A stretch of 64,000 nucleotides of DNA, taken from positions 62,001-126,000 of the forward strand of contig NZ_CAMDLM010000005.1 of the NCBI RefSeq assembly GCF_945901735.1. Direction: 5' to 3'. The position numbers and the translations under genes were made by a program. This DNA is from Limnohabitans sp. Rim8. GTDB taxonomy: Bacteria > Pseudomonadota > Gammaproteobacteria > Burkholderiales > Burkholderiaceae_C. Positions 1 to 8,285 of the stretch are shown here, piece after piece. Every line of letters starts with the position of its first letter. Within the stretch, counting starts at the first letter, position 1. The notes beneath the pieces were generated by a model, which ran no database searches, was not told where the DNA came from, and saw only the letters and a list, made by a program, of their open reading frames with translations.

Positions 1-194
1 TTTCGGCCCAGTGCTTCTTCTGCATAGGGCGCATAACCGCGCATGGCCACGTCGGTACCGCCACCTGCGCCCCACTGGATCACTGCAGTCACATCACGGG
101 CGGGATAGGCTTGTGCCAAGGCTTGACCACCCACGGTGACCGCAGTGACAGCAAGCAAGGCAGCGCTCAGAAATTGTCGTTTCTTCAAGGTCAT
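1..194 (-). CDS. Bug/TctC-type TTT substrate-binding protein (partial, 5' end only)
   Basis: Only the first 64 residues are in the window; the 3' end lies beyond position 1. The visible part has a Sec signal peptide (positive KKR, hydrophobic run, likely cut after ALAQA) followed by YPARDVTAV and WGAGGGTDVAMRGY. This matches the first strand and glycine-rich anion-binding loop of Bug/TctC periplasmic receptors, which bind carboxylates for tripartite tricarboxylate transporters. It lies downstream of the KstD-like gene on the same strand but is 305 bases away, so it may have its own promoter. The ligand cannot be told from sequence. Confidence 0.85.
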   Translation of the reverse strand, partial: MTLKKRQFLSAALLAVTAVTVGGQALAQAYPARDVTAVIQWGAGGGTDVAMRGYAPYAEEALGR

Positions 195-499
195 TTTGTC
201 TCCATCAAGTTTCATAAAAAAGACTCAAGTCCAATCACCCGGACTCATGGGTTTCACGCTTTTGCAGAACCCTCAGGTCAATGAACTTTAAAAGGGTCCA
301 ACCATATCTTGATCCATGCAGACCCTAAAAAGTATGGTTAACCTATTAGAAACCGTTCGACAAACGAACGCATCAAGGGTAAACGCTGATCTGTTCAGAG
401 GCCTCAATCCAGCGGACTTGCAACCGTCAAATTTTGACAATGCCCATGCCACTGGGACACGACGATTCACGCCATGAACAGGACATTTCGTGCTCTTGC
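195..499. other. Intergenic region with one palindrome
   Basis: No convincing gene is seen in these 305 bases between the flavoprotein stop and the TctC start. The only ordered feature noticed is the inverted repeat at 354-370, listed separately. The region is probably the promoter and leader of the TctC gene. Confidence 0.5.
354..370. promoter_or_regulatory. Candidate IclR-type operator
   Basis: CGTTCG-ACAAA-CGAACG is an inverted repeat with perfect 6-base arms. Its core GTTCGACAAACGAAC resembles the 15-base GTTCGATAATCGCAC site known for the IclR-family regulator PcaR. It sits upstream of the TctC gene on the minus strand. An IclR gene is encoded at 4193-5026, but that this protein binds here is inference. 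Confidence 0.35.
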
Positions 500-2221
500 T
501 CATGAGGCGTCTGCCAGTGCATTTTTCACGGCCAGGCTGGCAAAGACCAATGCCGGGCCAATCGTGATACCGGGCGCTGGGTAGACACCGCCCATGATGG
601 AATTCATGTCATTGCCCACCGCATACAAACCGGCGATGGATTGGCCTTGTGCATTGAGCACCTGGGCATGTTCATTGGTCTGCAAGCCTTGCGCGGCTCC
701 AATATCACCAGGGTAGAGCTTGACGGCGTAGTAAGGGCCTTGGCTGATCTCGCCCAAGTTGGCGTTAAGGCCACCGGCGGCGGCATCGCCAATGTTCTGC
801 TGGTAGGCCGTCACGCCGCGCTGGAACTGGGTGTCCACCCCCACTCGCGCAAAGGCATTATTGTTGGCAACCGATAGGGCCAAACCGTCTGCCGAAATAC
901 TCAGCTTGTCCGCCAACTCTTGCAAGCTGTTGCCTTCGGTGAGGTAACCATCGGCCAAGAAAGGTGCCAAGCCTTTGCCACCCGGTCGCACCATGCCCAT
1001 GCCATATTGGCGCAGGGCTTTGGCATCGGCGATCAAGTAAGCGGGAATGGCTTGCTGGGCCGACTGCATGCCCAGCGCAAACAGGTGGTAGGAAGTGCTT
1101 TCGTTTACAAAGCGCTCACCCGCCTGGTTGACGGTGATCATGCCGGGCTTGGCGCGGTCCATCACGAAGTGCGGGAACACGGCAGTGCTGCCATCCGCGC
1201 GTTGGCGCAAAGACACTGGCGCCCAAAATGCAGGGCTTTGTGCGCCCTGGCCCTCCACAGCGCCCAAACTGCGAGCCAAAGCCAACGCCTCGCCGGTGTG
1301 GCCAGGCGCACCTGGGCACCACCCGGCAGGAATACCGGGCAACTTCTGGGCGCGCAAAACCGGGTCGCGGTTGAAGCCACCACTGGCCAACACCACACCT
1401 TTTTGGGCCAGCACACGGGCATTGCCGGTGGCGCTGCCCAGACACACGGCCACCACACGGCCGCTTACATCGCGCTCCAACGAATCCACCGAAGTTTGCA
1501 GCGCGAGGGTAACCTTTTTGTGTTCAGACAAGGAATGCAACAAACGCCCCACCAAAGCATTGCCCATCACCAGACGGGTGCCACGCGCATGGCGCAGGCG
1601 GTCACCCAAATGGCGCAACACGATGCGAACCGAATACTTGAACGAGGCCCAGGACTTCGTCATGGCCAGCAAATGGTTGATGTCAGTGCGGTCCACCATC
1701 ATGCCGCCCAGCACGGTAAATTCTGGGATGGGTGGGCGCAACAGTGGGAACAAGTCCCCCAGCAAGCGGCCATCAAACGGCACCGGCTCCAGCGCGCGAC
1801 CGTTCAAGGTCGAGCCGGGCAAATCACTGATGTAGTCCGGGTGCTTGGGGTAAGGCCGGAACTTCACCGAGGACTGCGCTTCCATTTTGGCCACCGCATC
1901 GGGACCGTTCTTCAGGAAGGCGTCACGCAAAGCCGCAGGCGCTTGTGTGCCCACAGCATGGTTCAGGTAAGTCGTCACATCGGCCAGGGTGTCGTTTGGG
2001 TTGACTTGGGCCGCATGGTGCGTGCCCGGCACCCAAGTGGTCCCAGCGGACCAGGCGGTGGTGCCGCCGATCCATTCGGTGCGTTCGACCACCAGCACTT
2101 TGGCGCCATCCAAGGCGGCAAACAGCGCCGCCGACAAGCCCGCGCCGCCGGCACCGATAACCACCAAGTCAAACTCGGTGCCGTCTTGCAAGCCCTCCAG
2201 ACCGCTCTTTAAAACTTGCAC
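500..2221 (-). CDS. KstD-like FAD-dependent dehydrogenase (desaturase)
   Basis: A 573-residue flavoprotein of the fumarate reductase/3-ketosteroid dehydrogenase family. Residues about 19-50 form the FAD Rossmann fold (VVIGAGGAGLSAALFAA ... VVERTEWIGGTTAWSAG). RFVNESTSYHLF and, near the C-terminus, VYPAPGITIGPALVFA match the regions that supply the active-site tyrosines and flavin contact in delta1-KstD. Such enzymes introduce double bonds next to a ring ketone. Translation starts at GTG one base after the stop of the shikimate-dehydrogenase-like gene, so the two are coupled. A KstD-like paralogue lies at 5043-7451. The steroid substrate of the family is not implied; a smaller alicyclic ketone is as likely. 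Confidence 0.85.
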   Translation of the reverse strand: MQVLKSGLEGLQDGTEFDLVVIGAGGAGLSAALFAALDGAKVLVVERTEWIGGTTAWSAGTTWVPGTHHAAQVNPNDTLADVTTYLNHAVGTQAPAALRDAFLKNGPDAVAKMEAQSSVKFRPYPKHPDYISDLPGSTLNGRALEPVPFDGRLLGDLFPLLRPPIPEFTVLGGMMVDRTDINHLLAMTKSWASFKYSVRIVLRHLGDRLRHARGTRLVMGNALVGRLLHSLSEHKKVTLALQTSVDSLERDVSGRVVAVCLGSATGNARVLAQKGVVLASGGFNRDPVLRAQKLPGIPAGWCPGAPGHTGEALALARSLGAVEGQGAQSPAFWAPVSLRQRADGSTAVFPHFVMDRAKPGMITVNQAGERFVNESTSYHLFALGMQSAQQAIPAYLIADAKALRQYGMGMVRPGGKGLAPFLADGYLTEGNSLQELADKLSISADGLALSVANNNAFARVGVDTQFQRGVTAYQQNIGDAAAGGLNANLGEISQGPYYAVKLYPGDIGAAQGLQTNEHAQVLNAQGQSIAGLYAVGNDMNSIMGGVYPAPGITIGPALVFASLAVKNALADAS

Positions 2222-2222
2222 C

Positions 2223-3029
2223 TCATTTCCCCATCAAAAATTCGACCATCAGGCCTTTGACTTGGGCAAACATCTCTGTACCCGTCAGGGTGTTGCAACC
2301 CATCGCACGTGCTGCGGCAATCATCGGAGGCACAGCGGGCGCGGTGATCACGCAACCGACAAACATGTGCGGCTTGAACTTAGAAGCATCCATCGGGTGC
2401 GGATCGCCCTCTTTCATGCCGATGGGCGTGGCGTTGATGGCGATGTCAAAGCCTGTCGGGTCGCTGCTGCCTGCGACCACACTGCACTGACCCAGCGAGG
2501 CCAGGCGCTGCACCAAGGCATCGCGGCGCGCCGTGTCTTGGTCATGGATGGCCAGTTCGCGCAAACCGCCTGTGGCCAGGGCATACGCGATGGCCGAACC
2601 GGCACCGCCTGCACCCACCAGCAAGGCTTTGTGGTCCGCCAGCTTGAGGCCTTTCAAAGCCAAAGCCTGCACATAAGCTTGGCCATCAAACATGTCGCCA
2701 TGCCAAGAGCCATCGGCATTGCGGCGCAATGTGTTGATGGATTTCAAAAAAGCACCCCGCTCCGAGGTGGTGGTGCACAAATCAAAGTAGGCGAACTTGT
2801 GCGGCACCGTGACGATGATGCCGTCCACGTTTTTGCACAAGGACACACCCGCCGCCCATGCGGCCAGATCGGCCGCAGCCACATGGGCCGGTATGCACAA
2901 GGCGTTCAGCCCCGCATCCTGAAAAGACTGGCTCACGCCCGCAGGCGATTTGACTTGGGCAATCGGATCTCCCACGATGAAATGGATGCGCGAAGCACCG
3001 TCCAGAGTCAAAGGTTTGTTCGTGTTCAT
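2223..3029 (-). CDS. Shikimate/quinate dehydrogenase-like protein
   Basis: A 268-residue AroE-family NAD(P)-dependent dehydrogenase. The N-terminal substrate domain shows VGDPIAQVKSP and VTVPHK, the latter carrying the catalytic lysine; NTL follows. The cofactor loop is VGAGGAGSA. The usual NTDG motif with the catalytic aspartate reads DMFDG, so the aspartate stays but its neighbours differ from housekeeping AroE. A second AroE-family gene lies at 11578-12411, so this one is probably catabolic, acting on shikimate, quinate or a similar hydroxy-cyclohexane acid. It is the first gene of a minus-strand pair with the KstD-like flavoprotein and diverges from the Gfo/Idh-iclR operon. Confidence 0.8.
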   Translation of the reverse strand: MNTNKPLTLDGASRIHFIVGDPIAQVKSPAGVSQSFQDAGLNALCIPAHVAAADLAAWAAGVSLCKNVDGIIVTVPHKFAYFDLCTTTSERGAFLKSINTLRRNADGSWHGDMFDGQAYVQALALKGLKLADHKALLVGAGGAGSAIAYALATGGLRELAIHDQDTARRDALVQRLASLGQCSVVAGSSDPTGFDIAINATPIGMKEGDPHPMDASKFKPHMFVGCVITAPAVPPMIAAARAMGCNTLTGTEMFAQVKGLMVEFLMGK

Positions 3030-3050
3030 GGCCGCGATGATACATAAAAA

Positions 3051-3082
3051 CGGAATTAAATTCCATTTTTGAATTTATTTCC
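3051..3082. promoter_or_regulatory. Candidate IclR operator, two inverted copies
   Basis: CGGAATTAAATTCCA (3051-3065) closely follows the E. coli IclR consensus TGGAAATNATTTCCA. A second copy in opposite orientation, GAATTTATTTCC (3071-3082), is the reverse complement of the first 12 bases of the repeat with one mismatch. The pair lies in the divergent promoter region between the AroE-like gene and the operon that encodes an IclR regulator, a usual position for autoregulation. Confidence 0.5.
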
Positions 3083-3134
3083 GAAAATCAATATACTTGC
3101 GCGATTGAACCCCCTTGCCACCCTGCAAAGCACC

Positions 3135-4196
3135 ATGCAAAAGTTCCCTCTGGCCGTGATTGGCGCTGGCGTGATTGGCCGGACGCACATCGAGCGCATC
3201 CTGAAAACACCCGAGTTCGCTCTGGTGGGCGTGGCCGAGCCAGGTGAGGCTGGTCGCCAATGGTGCGTCGAACGGAACATCCCGGTTTTTCAAAACCACC
3301 AACGTTTGCTGGAAGCGACCCGCCCCCAGGGTCTGGTGATCGCCACCCCTAACGCCACGCATGTGGAGGTAGCGGCCGACTGCATGGCAAGCGGCACAGC
3401 GGTGCTGATTGAAAAGCCGGTGACCGACACGCTGGCCGCCGCCGAGCGGCTGATCCAGCTCGAACAAGACACCTGCGTGCCGGTGCTGGTGGGTCACCAC
3501 CGCCGCCACAACCCGATCTTGCAAAGGGCACGTCAGCTCATTGCGGACGGTCGCTTGGGCCAAGTGATCAGTGCCAACGTGATGGCCAATTTTTATAAAC
3601 CCGCTGCATATTTTGATGTGGCTTGGCGTCGCCAAGCCGGTGGGGGACCGGTGCTGATCAACCTGATCCACGACATCGACATGCTGGTGTTTCTGCTTGG
3701 CGAAGTGCGTGCGGTTCAAGGCAGCCTGTCCAGCGCCGTGCGGGGTTTTGAAGTAGAAGACACCGGCTCGGCCTTGTTCGAATTTGCATCTGGCACGCAA
3801 GCCGTGATGACGGTGTCAGACACGGCAGTGTCTCCCTGGTGCTGGGATTTTTGTGCGGGCGAGCAAAGCCAATACCCGCGTCAAAACGTGCAGTCGCACT
3901 TTTTGTCGGGCACGCAAGGCTCGCTGTCACTGCCCGATCTGGCGCTGTGGCGCTACGAGGGCGAGCGCCACTGGCACTATGAAATGATGCGCGAGCAAAG
4001 CCGGGTACACGAGATCGACGTGTACTTGCAACAGCTGCGGCATTTCCGCGCTGTGGCAGAGCGGCGAGAACAGCCCATCTGCTCGACCCTGGACGGCTGG
4101 CGCACCCTGCAAGCCACTTTGGCCTTGCTGCAGGCGGCCCGCAACGGTCAACGTCAAACCTGCCCCACCTTCAGGACATCAAGGAAACACACATGA
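3135..4196 (+). CDS. Gfo/Idh/MocA family oxidoreductase
   Basis: A 353-residue NAD(P)-dependent dehydrogenase. The N-terminal Rossmann fold reads AVIGAGVIGRTHIERI; the family signature EKPV follows at about residue 95 (VLIEKPVTDTLAAAERL). The lysine of EKP and the HHRRHNP segment are expected for this fold. These enzymes oxidise a hydroxyl of sugars, inositols or similar polyols. An upstream in-frame ATG exists at 3069, but the start at 3135 places the Rossmann strand directly after the start codon and leaves the IclR-type operator untranslated. Its stop overlaps the iclR start by four bases. The substrate is unknown; a ring hydroxyl of the compound degraded by this island is a fair guess. 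Confidence 0.85.
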   Translation: MQKFPLAVIGAGVIGRTHIERILKTPEFALVGVAEPGEAGRQWCVERNIPVFQNHQRLLEATRPQGLVIATPNATHVEVAADCMASGTAVLIEKPVTDTLAAAERLIQLEQDTCVPVLVGHHRRHNPILQRARQLIADGRLGQVISANVMANFYKPAAYFDVAWRRQAGGGPVLINLIHDIDMLVFLLGEVRAVQGSLSSAVRGFEVEDTGSALFEFASGTQAVMTVSDTAVSPWCWDFCAGEQSQYPRQNVQSHFLSGTQGSLSLPDLALWRYEGERHWHYEMMREQSRVHEIDVYLQQLRHFRAVAERREQPICSTLDGWRTLQATLALLQAARNGQRQTCPTFRTSRKHT

Positions 4197-5026
4197 GCGG
4201 CGTCCTCGAAAGAACCCTGGGCATTCTCGAGTTGCTCTCGCAACACGGCGAAGGCCTAGAGCTGGCCGCCATTGCCGATCAGCTCGACATTCCCCGCAGC
4301 GGCACGCACCGCCTGCTGACCGACTTGGTGCGCCTGGGCTATGTGCGCCAGACACGCGGCCACGGCGACTACCTGCTGACCACCAAGCTGGTGTCCATGG
4401 GGCTGAGCTACCTCAGCAACAGCGGCATCGTGGACATTGCACAACCGCTGCTCAACCGCTTGGCCGAGGTTTCGGGCGAGCTGGTTCGCCTGTCGGTGGT
4501 GGATGGCGAACGCCTGACTTGGGTGGCCCGTGCCCAAGGTGCTCGCCAAGGTCTGCGCTACGACCCCGACATGGGCAGCGATGCCCGCCTGTCCTGCTCG
4601 TCGTCAGGTTGGGCCTTGCTCTCCACGCTGAGTGATGACGCGGCCCTGGCGCTGGTGGCCAAACAAGGCTTGGGCTCACCTGAACAATTCGGCCCCGCTG
4701 CCCCGACCAGCTTGCAAGCCGTGATGGACGCCGTGACCCAAACCCGCGCGCGAGGCTACAGCATGACGACCGACACCTACAGCATTGGCTTGTCGGCCAT
4801 GTCAACGCCAGTGCGCTTTGCCGGTCAGCCCGCATTTGGCGTGCTGACGATTGCAGGCCCCACGGTGCGCTTCACGCCCGAAAAAATGCAAGCCCTCGCG
4901 CCCGAGCTGATCAGCATCGCGCAACAGTTGGCCGCGTCCAGCGGTGCATCGCCCTTTTTCAGCCTGACCGCTGAGGTCGGCAACGCAGCACCCACCGATG
5001 GGCGCAAGCCGATTTACGCGCTCTGA
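4193..5026 (+). CDS. IclR family transcriptional regulator
   Basis: A 277-residue regulator. The N-terminal winged helix-turn-helix covers roughly residues 3-65 (ERTLGILELLSQHGEGLELA, then IPRSGTHRLLTDLVRLGYV). The C-terminal effector domain contains RLSCSSSGWALLS and GYSMTTDTYSIGLSAMSTPV, typical of the small-molecule pocket of IclR proteins. It is translationally coupled to the oxidoreductase (ATGA overlap) and is followed 17 bases later by the flavoprotein-NIPSNAP gene. It most likely controls this operon and the divergent AroE/KstD pair through the palindromes at 3051-3082. The effector is unknown; aromatic acids or their precursors are common for the family. Confidence 0.92.
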   Translation: MSGVLERTLGILELLSQHGEGLELAAIADQLDIPRSGTHRLLTDLVRLGYVRQTRGHGDYLLTTKLVSMGLSYLSNSGIVDIAQPLLNRLAEVSGELVRLSVVDGERLTWVARAQGARQGLRYDPDMGSDARLSCSSSGWALLSTLSDDAALALVAKQGLGSPEQFGPAAPTSLQAVMDAVTQTRARGYSMTTDTYSIGLSAMSTPVRFAGQPAFGVLTIAGPTVRFTPEKMQALAPELISIAQQLAASSGASPFFSLTAEVGNAAPTDGRKPIYAL

Positions 5027-5042
5027 GCCGAGCGGATCGCCA

Positions 5043-7451
5043 ATGACTTCGAGCTTCACTCCTGACAACACCTGCGACTTGCTGGTGATCGGCTCTGGGG
5101 CCGGCGCCCTGTCTGCGGCCGTGACCGCGGCCCACTTGGGCCTCAAAGTCATCGTGGTCGAGAAAGACCCGCAATACGGCGGCACCACCGCCTGGTCGGG
5201 CGGCTGGATGTGGGTGCCACGAAACCCCCTGGCCGTCGAAGCGGGTCTGCTGGAGCGCATTGAAAAACCACTGTCGTACCTGCGCCGTGAGCTGGGCGAC
5301 AAGTTCGACGAGTCCCGGGCCCTCGCCTTCCTGAACAACGCTCCGCGCATGATCGAGTTTTTCCGCCGCCACACTGCGCTGCAGTTCATCGACGGCAATA
5401 CCATCCCCGACTTTCATGGCCACACCATCGATGCGGCCACCGGTGGCCGCTCGATCTGCGCCGCACCGTTTAACGCTCGCCAACTTGGCGAGCGCCTGCA
5501 CGACCTCAAATCACCTTTGCACGAGACCACGCTGTGGGGCATGGGCATCGCCTCGGGTGCGGAGCTGCGCCACTTTTTGAATGCGCTGCACAAGCCAGCT
5601 TCGTTCTGGTACGTCACCAAACTGCTGCTGCGCCACGGACGTGACCTGTTGGTGCACGGCCGTGGCACGCGACTGGTCAATGGCAATGCCTTGATTGGCG
5701 GACTGGCCAAGTCAGCACTGGACCTTGGGGTGGACCTCCGGGTGAACAGCCCAGCCGTGCGTTTGCTGCAAGACGGAGCGCGTGTCACGGGCGCCGTGGT
5801 TCAAATGCCTCAGGGAGAAGTCAACATCCAAGCCCGCTGCGGCGTGGTGCTGGCCACAGGCGGCTTTCCGCACGACCCGGCCCGCAAGCAGCAACTGCTG
5901 CCCCACGCGCCCACAGGCCATGAGCACTGGTCTGCAGGCAACCGGGGCAACACGGGCGACGGCCTGCGCCTCGGCGAATCCGCAGGCGGTGTGGTGGCGG
6001 GCGATCTGGTGCAAGCCGCTGCGCTGGCCCCGGTATCACTGGTACCCCGTACCGATGGCAGCGTGGCGCACTTTCCGCACCTGATCGAGCGCGCCAAGCC
6101 CGGGCTGATTGCCGTCACGGCGCAAGGCCAGCGCTTTGCCAACGAGGCCGACTCGTACCACGACTTCATGCAGGACCTGCTGGCCGCGACACCCACTGGT
6201 CAGCCACCCGTGGCCTGGTTGGTCTGCGACCACGACTTCATCCGCTTCTACGGCCTGGGCGCGGTCAAACCGGCCCCCATGCCGCTCGGCCCCTGGCTGA
6301 ACAATGGTTACCTGGTTCGCGGTCAGTCTCTGGCTGAACTGGCCCAGGCCTGTGGCATCGACGCTCAGGCCTTTAAAGCCACCGTGCAGCGCTACAACGC
6401 CCAGGCCCAGGACGGCAAAGACCGTGACTTTGGCAAAGGCGCAACGCCCTACAACCGCATCCAGGGTGATGCGATCAACGCCACACGACACGGCCTGCGC
6501 AACCCCTGCATGGGCCCCATCGAGCGTGGCCCTTTTTATGCCGTCAAAGTCGTCATGGGCAGCTTGGGCACTTTTGCCGGTTTGCGCGTGAACGACCACG
6601 CGCAAGTCACCAACGCCCAAGGCCAGGCCATTGCAGGTCTGTATGCCGGGGGAAATGACCTGAACAGCATGATGGGCGGCCACTACCCGGCCGGCGGCAT
6701 CACACTCGGCCCGGCCATGACTTTTGGCTTCATTGCCGCGCACCACGCGGCTGGCTGCGACCCAGCCGCCACCTGCGAATACCCGATCACAACAACGTCA
6801 ACCGACACCTCGAAAGCCCACACCATGTTCTACGAACTCGCCACCATGACCCTGCCCTTTGGTACCGCTGGCCAAGCCGCCACGAATGTGCAGGCCTTTG
6901 CCACAGCCCCCGAAGCGCAAGGCGAATTGCTGGGCTGCTGGTTCACCGACATTGGCGTGCTCAACCAGATGATCGTGTTGCGCGGCTTTGCCACGCTCGA
7001 CGCCTTGCAGGCCGAGCGCGATCGCACCCAGCAAAGCACCAACCCCTTCGGATGTGGCGAGATTTATCAAACGCTGGAGCAGCACAGCTACAAAGGCTTT
7101 CCCTGGATGAAGCCCGTGCGCCCCAGCGCCGAATCCGGCATCACTGGCCCGGTCTATGAAATCCGCACTTACGGCATCAAGACAGGCGGCGTGCAACCCA
7201 CCATCGACCTGTGGGAACAGTACGTGCCCGCACGCGACAAGCTCTCGCCATGCGTGATCGCGATGGTGGCACTCGACGGCCCGCTGCGTTTCACCAACAT
7301 CTGGGCCTACGACAGCCTGAACGCCCGCAGCCAGATCCGTGGCGAAGCGGTGGCCCAGGGCATCTGGCCACCCAAAGGCGGCCCGGCGCAGCTGACCACG
7401 AACATGGTCTCGACCATCGCCATGCCCACGGCTGTCTCACCTTTGAAATAA
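5043..7451 (+). CDS. KstD-like flavoprotein fused to a NIPSNAP domain
   Basis: An 802-residue two-part protein. Residues 1 to about 580 are a complete KstD/fumarate-reductase-type flavoprotein: LVIGSGAGALSAAV, GGTTAWSGGWMWVPR, RFANEADSYHDF and the C-terminal GGHYPAGGITLGPAMTFG. After a short linker, residues from 595 (an internal Met at 6825) form a NIPSNAP-type alpha-beta barrel region (MFYELATMTLPFG, later VYEIRTYGIKTGG). The reading frame is continuous with no stop, so this is a true fusion. No clear ribosome site precedes the internal Met. The start at 5043 was chosen because the Rossmann strand follows it closely. It is probably a ring desaturase; the role of the NIPSNAP part is unknown. 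Confidence 0.85.
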   Translation: MTSSFTPDNTCDLLVIGSGAGALSAAVTAAHLGLKVIVVEKDPQYGGTTAWSGGWMWVPRNPLAVEAGLLERIEKPLSYLRRELGDKFDESRALAFLNNAPRMIEFFRRHTALQFIDGNTIPDFHGHTIDAATGGRSICAAPFNARQLGERLHDLKSPLHETTLWGMGIASGAELRHFLNALHKPASFWYVTKLLLRHGRDLLVHGRGTRLVNGNALIGGLAKSALDLGVDLRVNSPAVRLLQDGARVTGAVVQMPQGEVNIQARCGVVLATGGFPHDPARKQQLLPHAPTGHEHWSAGNRGNTGDGLRLGESAGGVVAGDLVQAAALAPVSLVPRTDGSVAHFPHLIERAKPGLIAVTAQGQRFANEADSYHDFMQDLLAATPTGQPPVAWLVCDHDFIRFYGLGAVKPAPMPLGPWLNNGYLVRGQSLAELAQACGIDAQAFKATVQRYNAQAQDGKDRDFGKGATPYNRIQGDAINATRHGLRNPCMGPIERGPFYAVKVVMGSLGTFAGLRVNDHAQVTNAQGQAIAGLYAGGNDLNSMMGGHYPAGGITLGPAMTFGFIAAHHAAGCDPAATCEYPITTTSTDTSKAHTMFYELATMTLPFGTAGQAATNVQAFATAPEAQGELLGCWFTDIGVLNQMIVLRGFATLDALQAERDRTQQSTNPFGCGEIYQTLEQHSYKGFPWMKPVRPSAESGITGPVYEIRTYGIKTGGVQPTIDLWEQYVPARDKLSPCVIAMVALDGPLRFTNIWAYDSLNARSQIRGEAVAQGIWPPKGGPAQLTTNMVSTIAMPTAVSPLK

Positions 7452-7457
7452 ACCCCC

Positions 7458-8264
7458 ATGTCACGCATCTACTCCCTCGCCTACCTCGGCTCGCACCGCT
7501 GCTCGCCCGCCGAGGCCATCCGCGTCGCGGCGCAGACCGGCTACCACTTTGTGGGCCTGCGCCTGTGGCCCAACGCCCCCGGCGCACAACAGCAACACCT
7601 GCTGAACCAGCCAGAGGCCCTGCGCGAAACCCTGGCCGCACAACGCGACACCGGCGTGGGCGTGTTCGATCTTGAAATCATCCGCATCGGCGACAACTTT
7701 GACCCGCACACCTGGGACGCCTTGTATGCCGCAGGCGCAGCCTTGCAAGCCAAGGCCATTCTGGTGGCGGGTGACGATGCACACGAAGCCCGCCTGACGG
7801 AGAACTACGCCCGACTGTGCGAGGTGATGAAGCCTTTTGGCATGACGGCCGATTTGGAGTTCATGCCGTGGACAGCGGTGAAAGACGCCAAGACGGCGCT
7901 GCGCATCATGCAAAACGCAGGCATGCCTGCCAACGCGGGCATCCTGGTCGATGCCCTGCACTTTGGCCGGTCCACCACCACGCTCGACGACATCCGTGCC
8001 ATCCCGCGAGAACTGCTGCACTACGCTCAAATATGCGATGCCCAAGCGGGACTTCAGTTCACGACCGAACAAATGATCCACACCGCCCGTTGCGAACGCC
8101 TCTTGCCTGGCGACGGCACGATTGACTTGCAAGGCCTGTTTGCCGCCCTGCCCTCGGACTTGCCGATCAGCGTCGAAGTGGTGAACCTGGGCCGTGAAGC
8201 CCTCACCTCGGAGCAAGACTGGGCCGCCGAATGCCTGGCCAAGAGCCGCCCCTTCACCGAATAA
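7458..8264 (+). CDS. Sugar phosphate isomerase/epimerase-like TIM barrel
   Basis: A 268-residue protein of the xylose-isomerase-like AP-endonuclease-2 TIM-barrel family. Acidic and histidine positions that would bind the divalent metal can be seen on successive strands: FDLEIIRI, ADLEFMPW, LVDALHFGRS, ICDAQ and ISVEVVNLG. It begins six bases after the flavoprotein-NIPSNAP stop and is 21 bases before the acyl-CoA dehydrogenase, so it belongs to that operon. The family includes epimerases, isomerases and 3-dehydroshikimate dehydratase, which makes protocatechuate. Given the AroE-like enzymes and the pmd operon nearby, dehydratase or isomerase activity on a ring acid is plausible but unproven. 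Confidence 0.8.
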   Translation: MSRIYSLAYLGSHRCSPAEAIRVAAQTGYHFVGLRLWPNAPGAQQQHLLNQPEALRETLAAQRDTGVGVFDLEIIRIGDNFDPHTWDALYAAGAALQAKAILVAGDDAHEARLTENYARLCEVMKPFGMTADLEFMPWTAVKDAKTALRIMQNAGMPANAGILVDALHFGRSTTTLDDIRAIPRELLHYAQICDAQAGLQFTTEQMIHTARCERLLPGDGTIDLQGLFAALPSDLPISVEVVNLGREALTSEQDWAAECLAKSRPFTE

Positions 8265-8285
8265 ATTTCAAACACAGGACATCAC

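Noticed and set aside
920-2212. 430-residue plus-strand frame
   Set aside because: Antisense to the KstD-like gene; histidine- and glutamine-rich with no family resemblance, a product of GC-rich codon bias.
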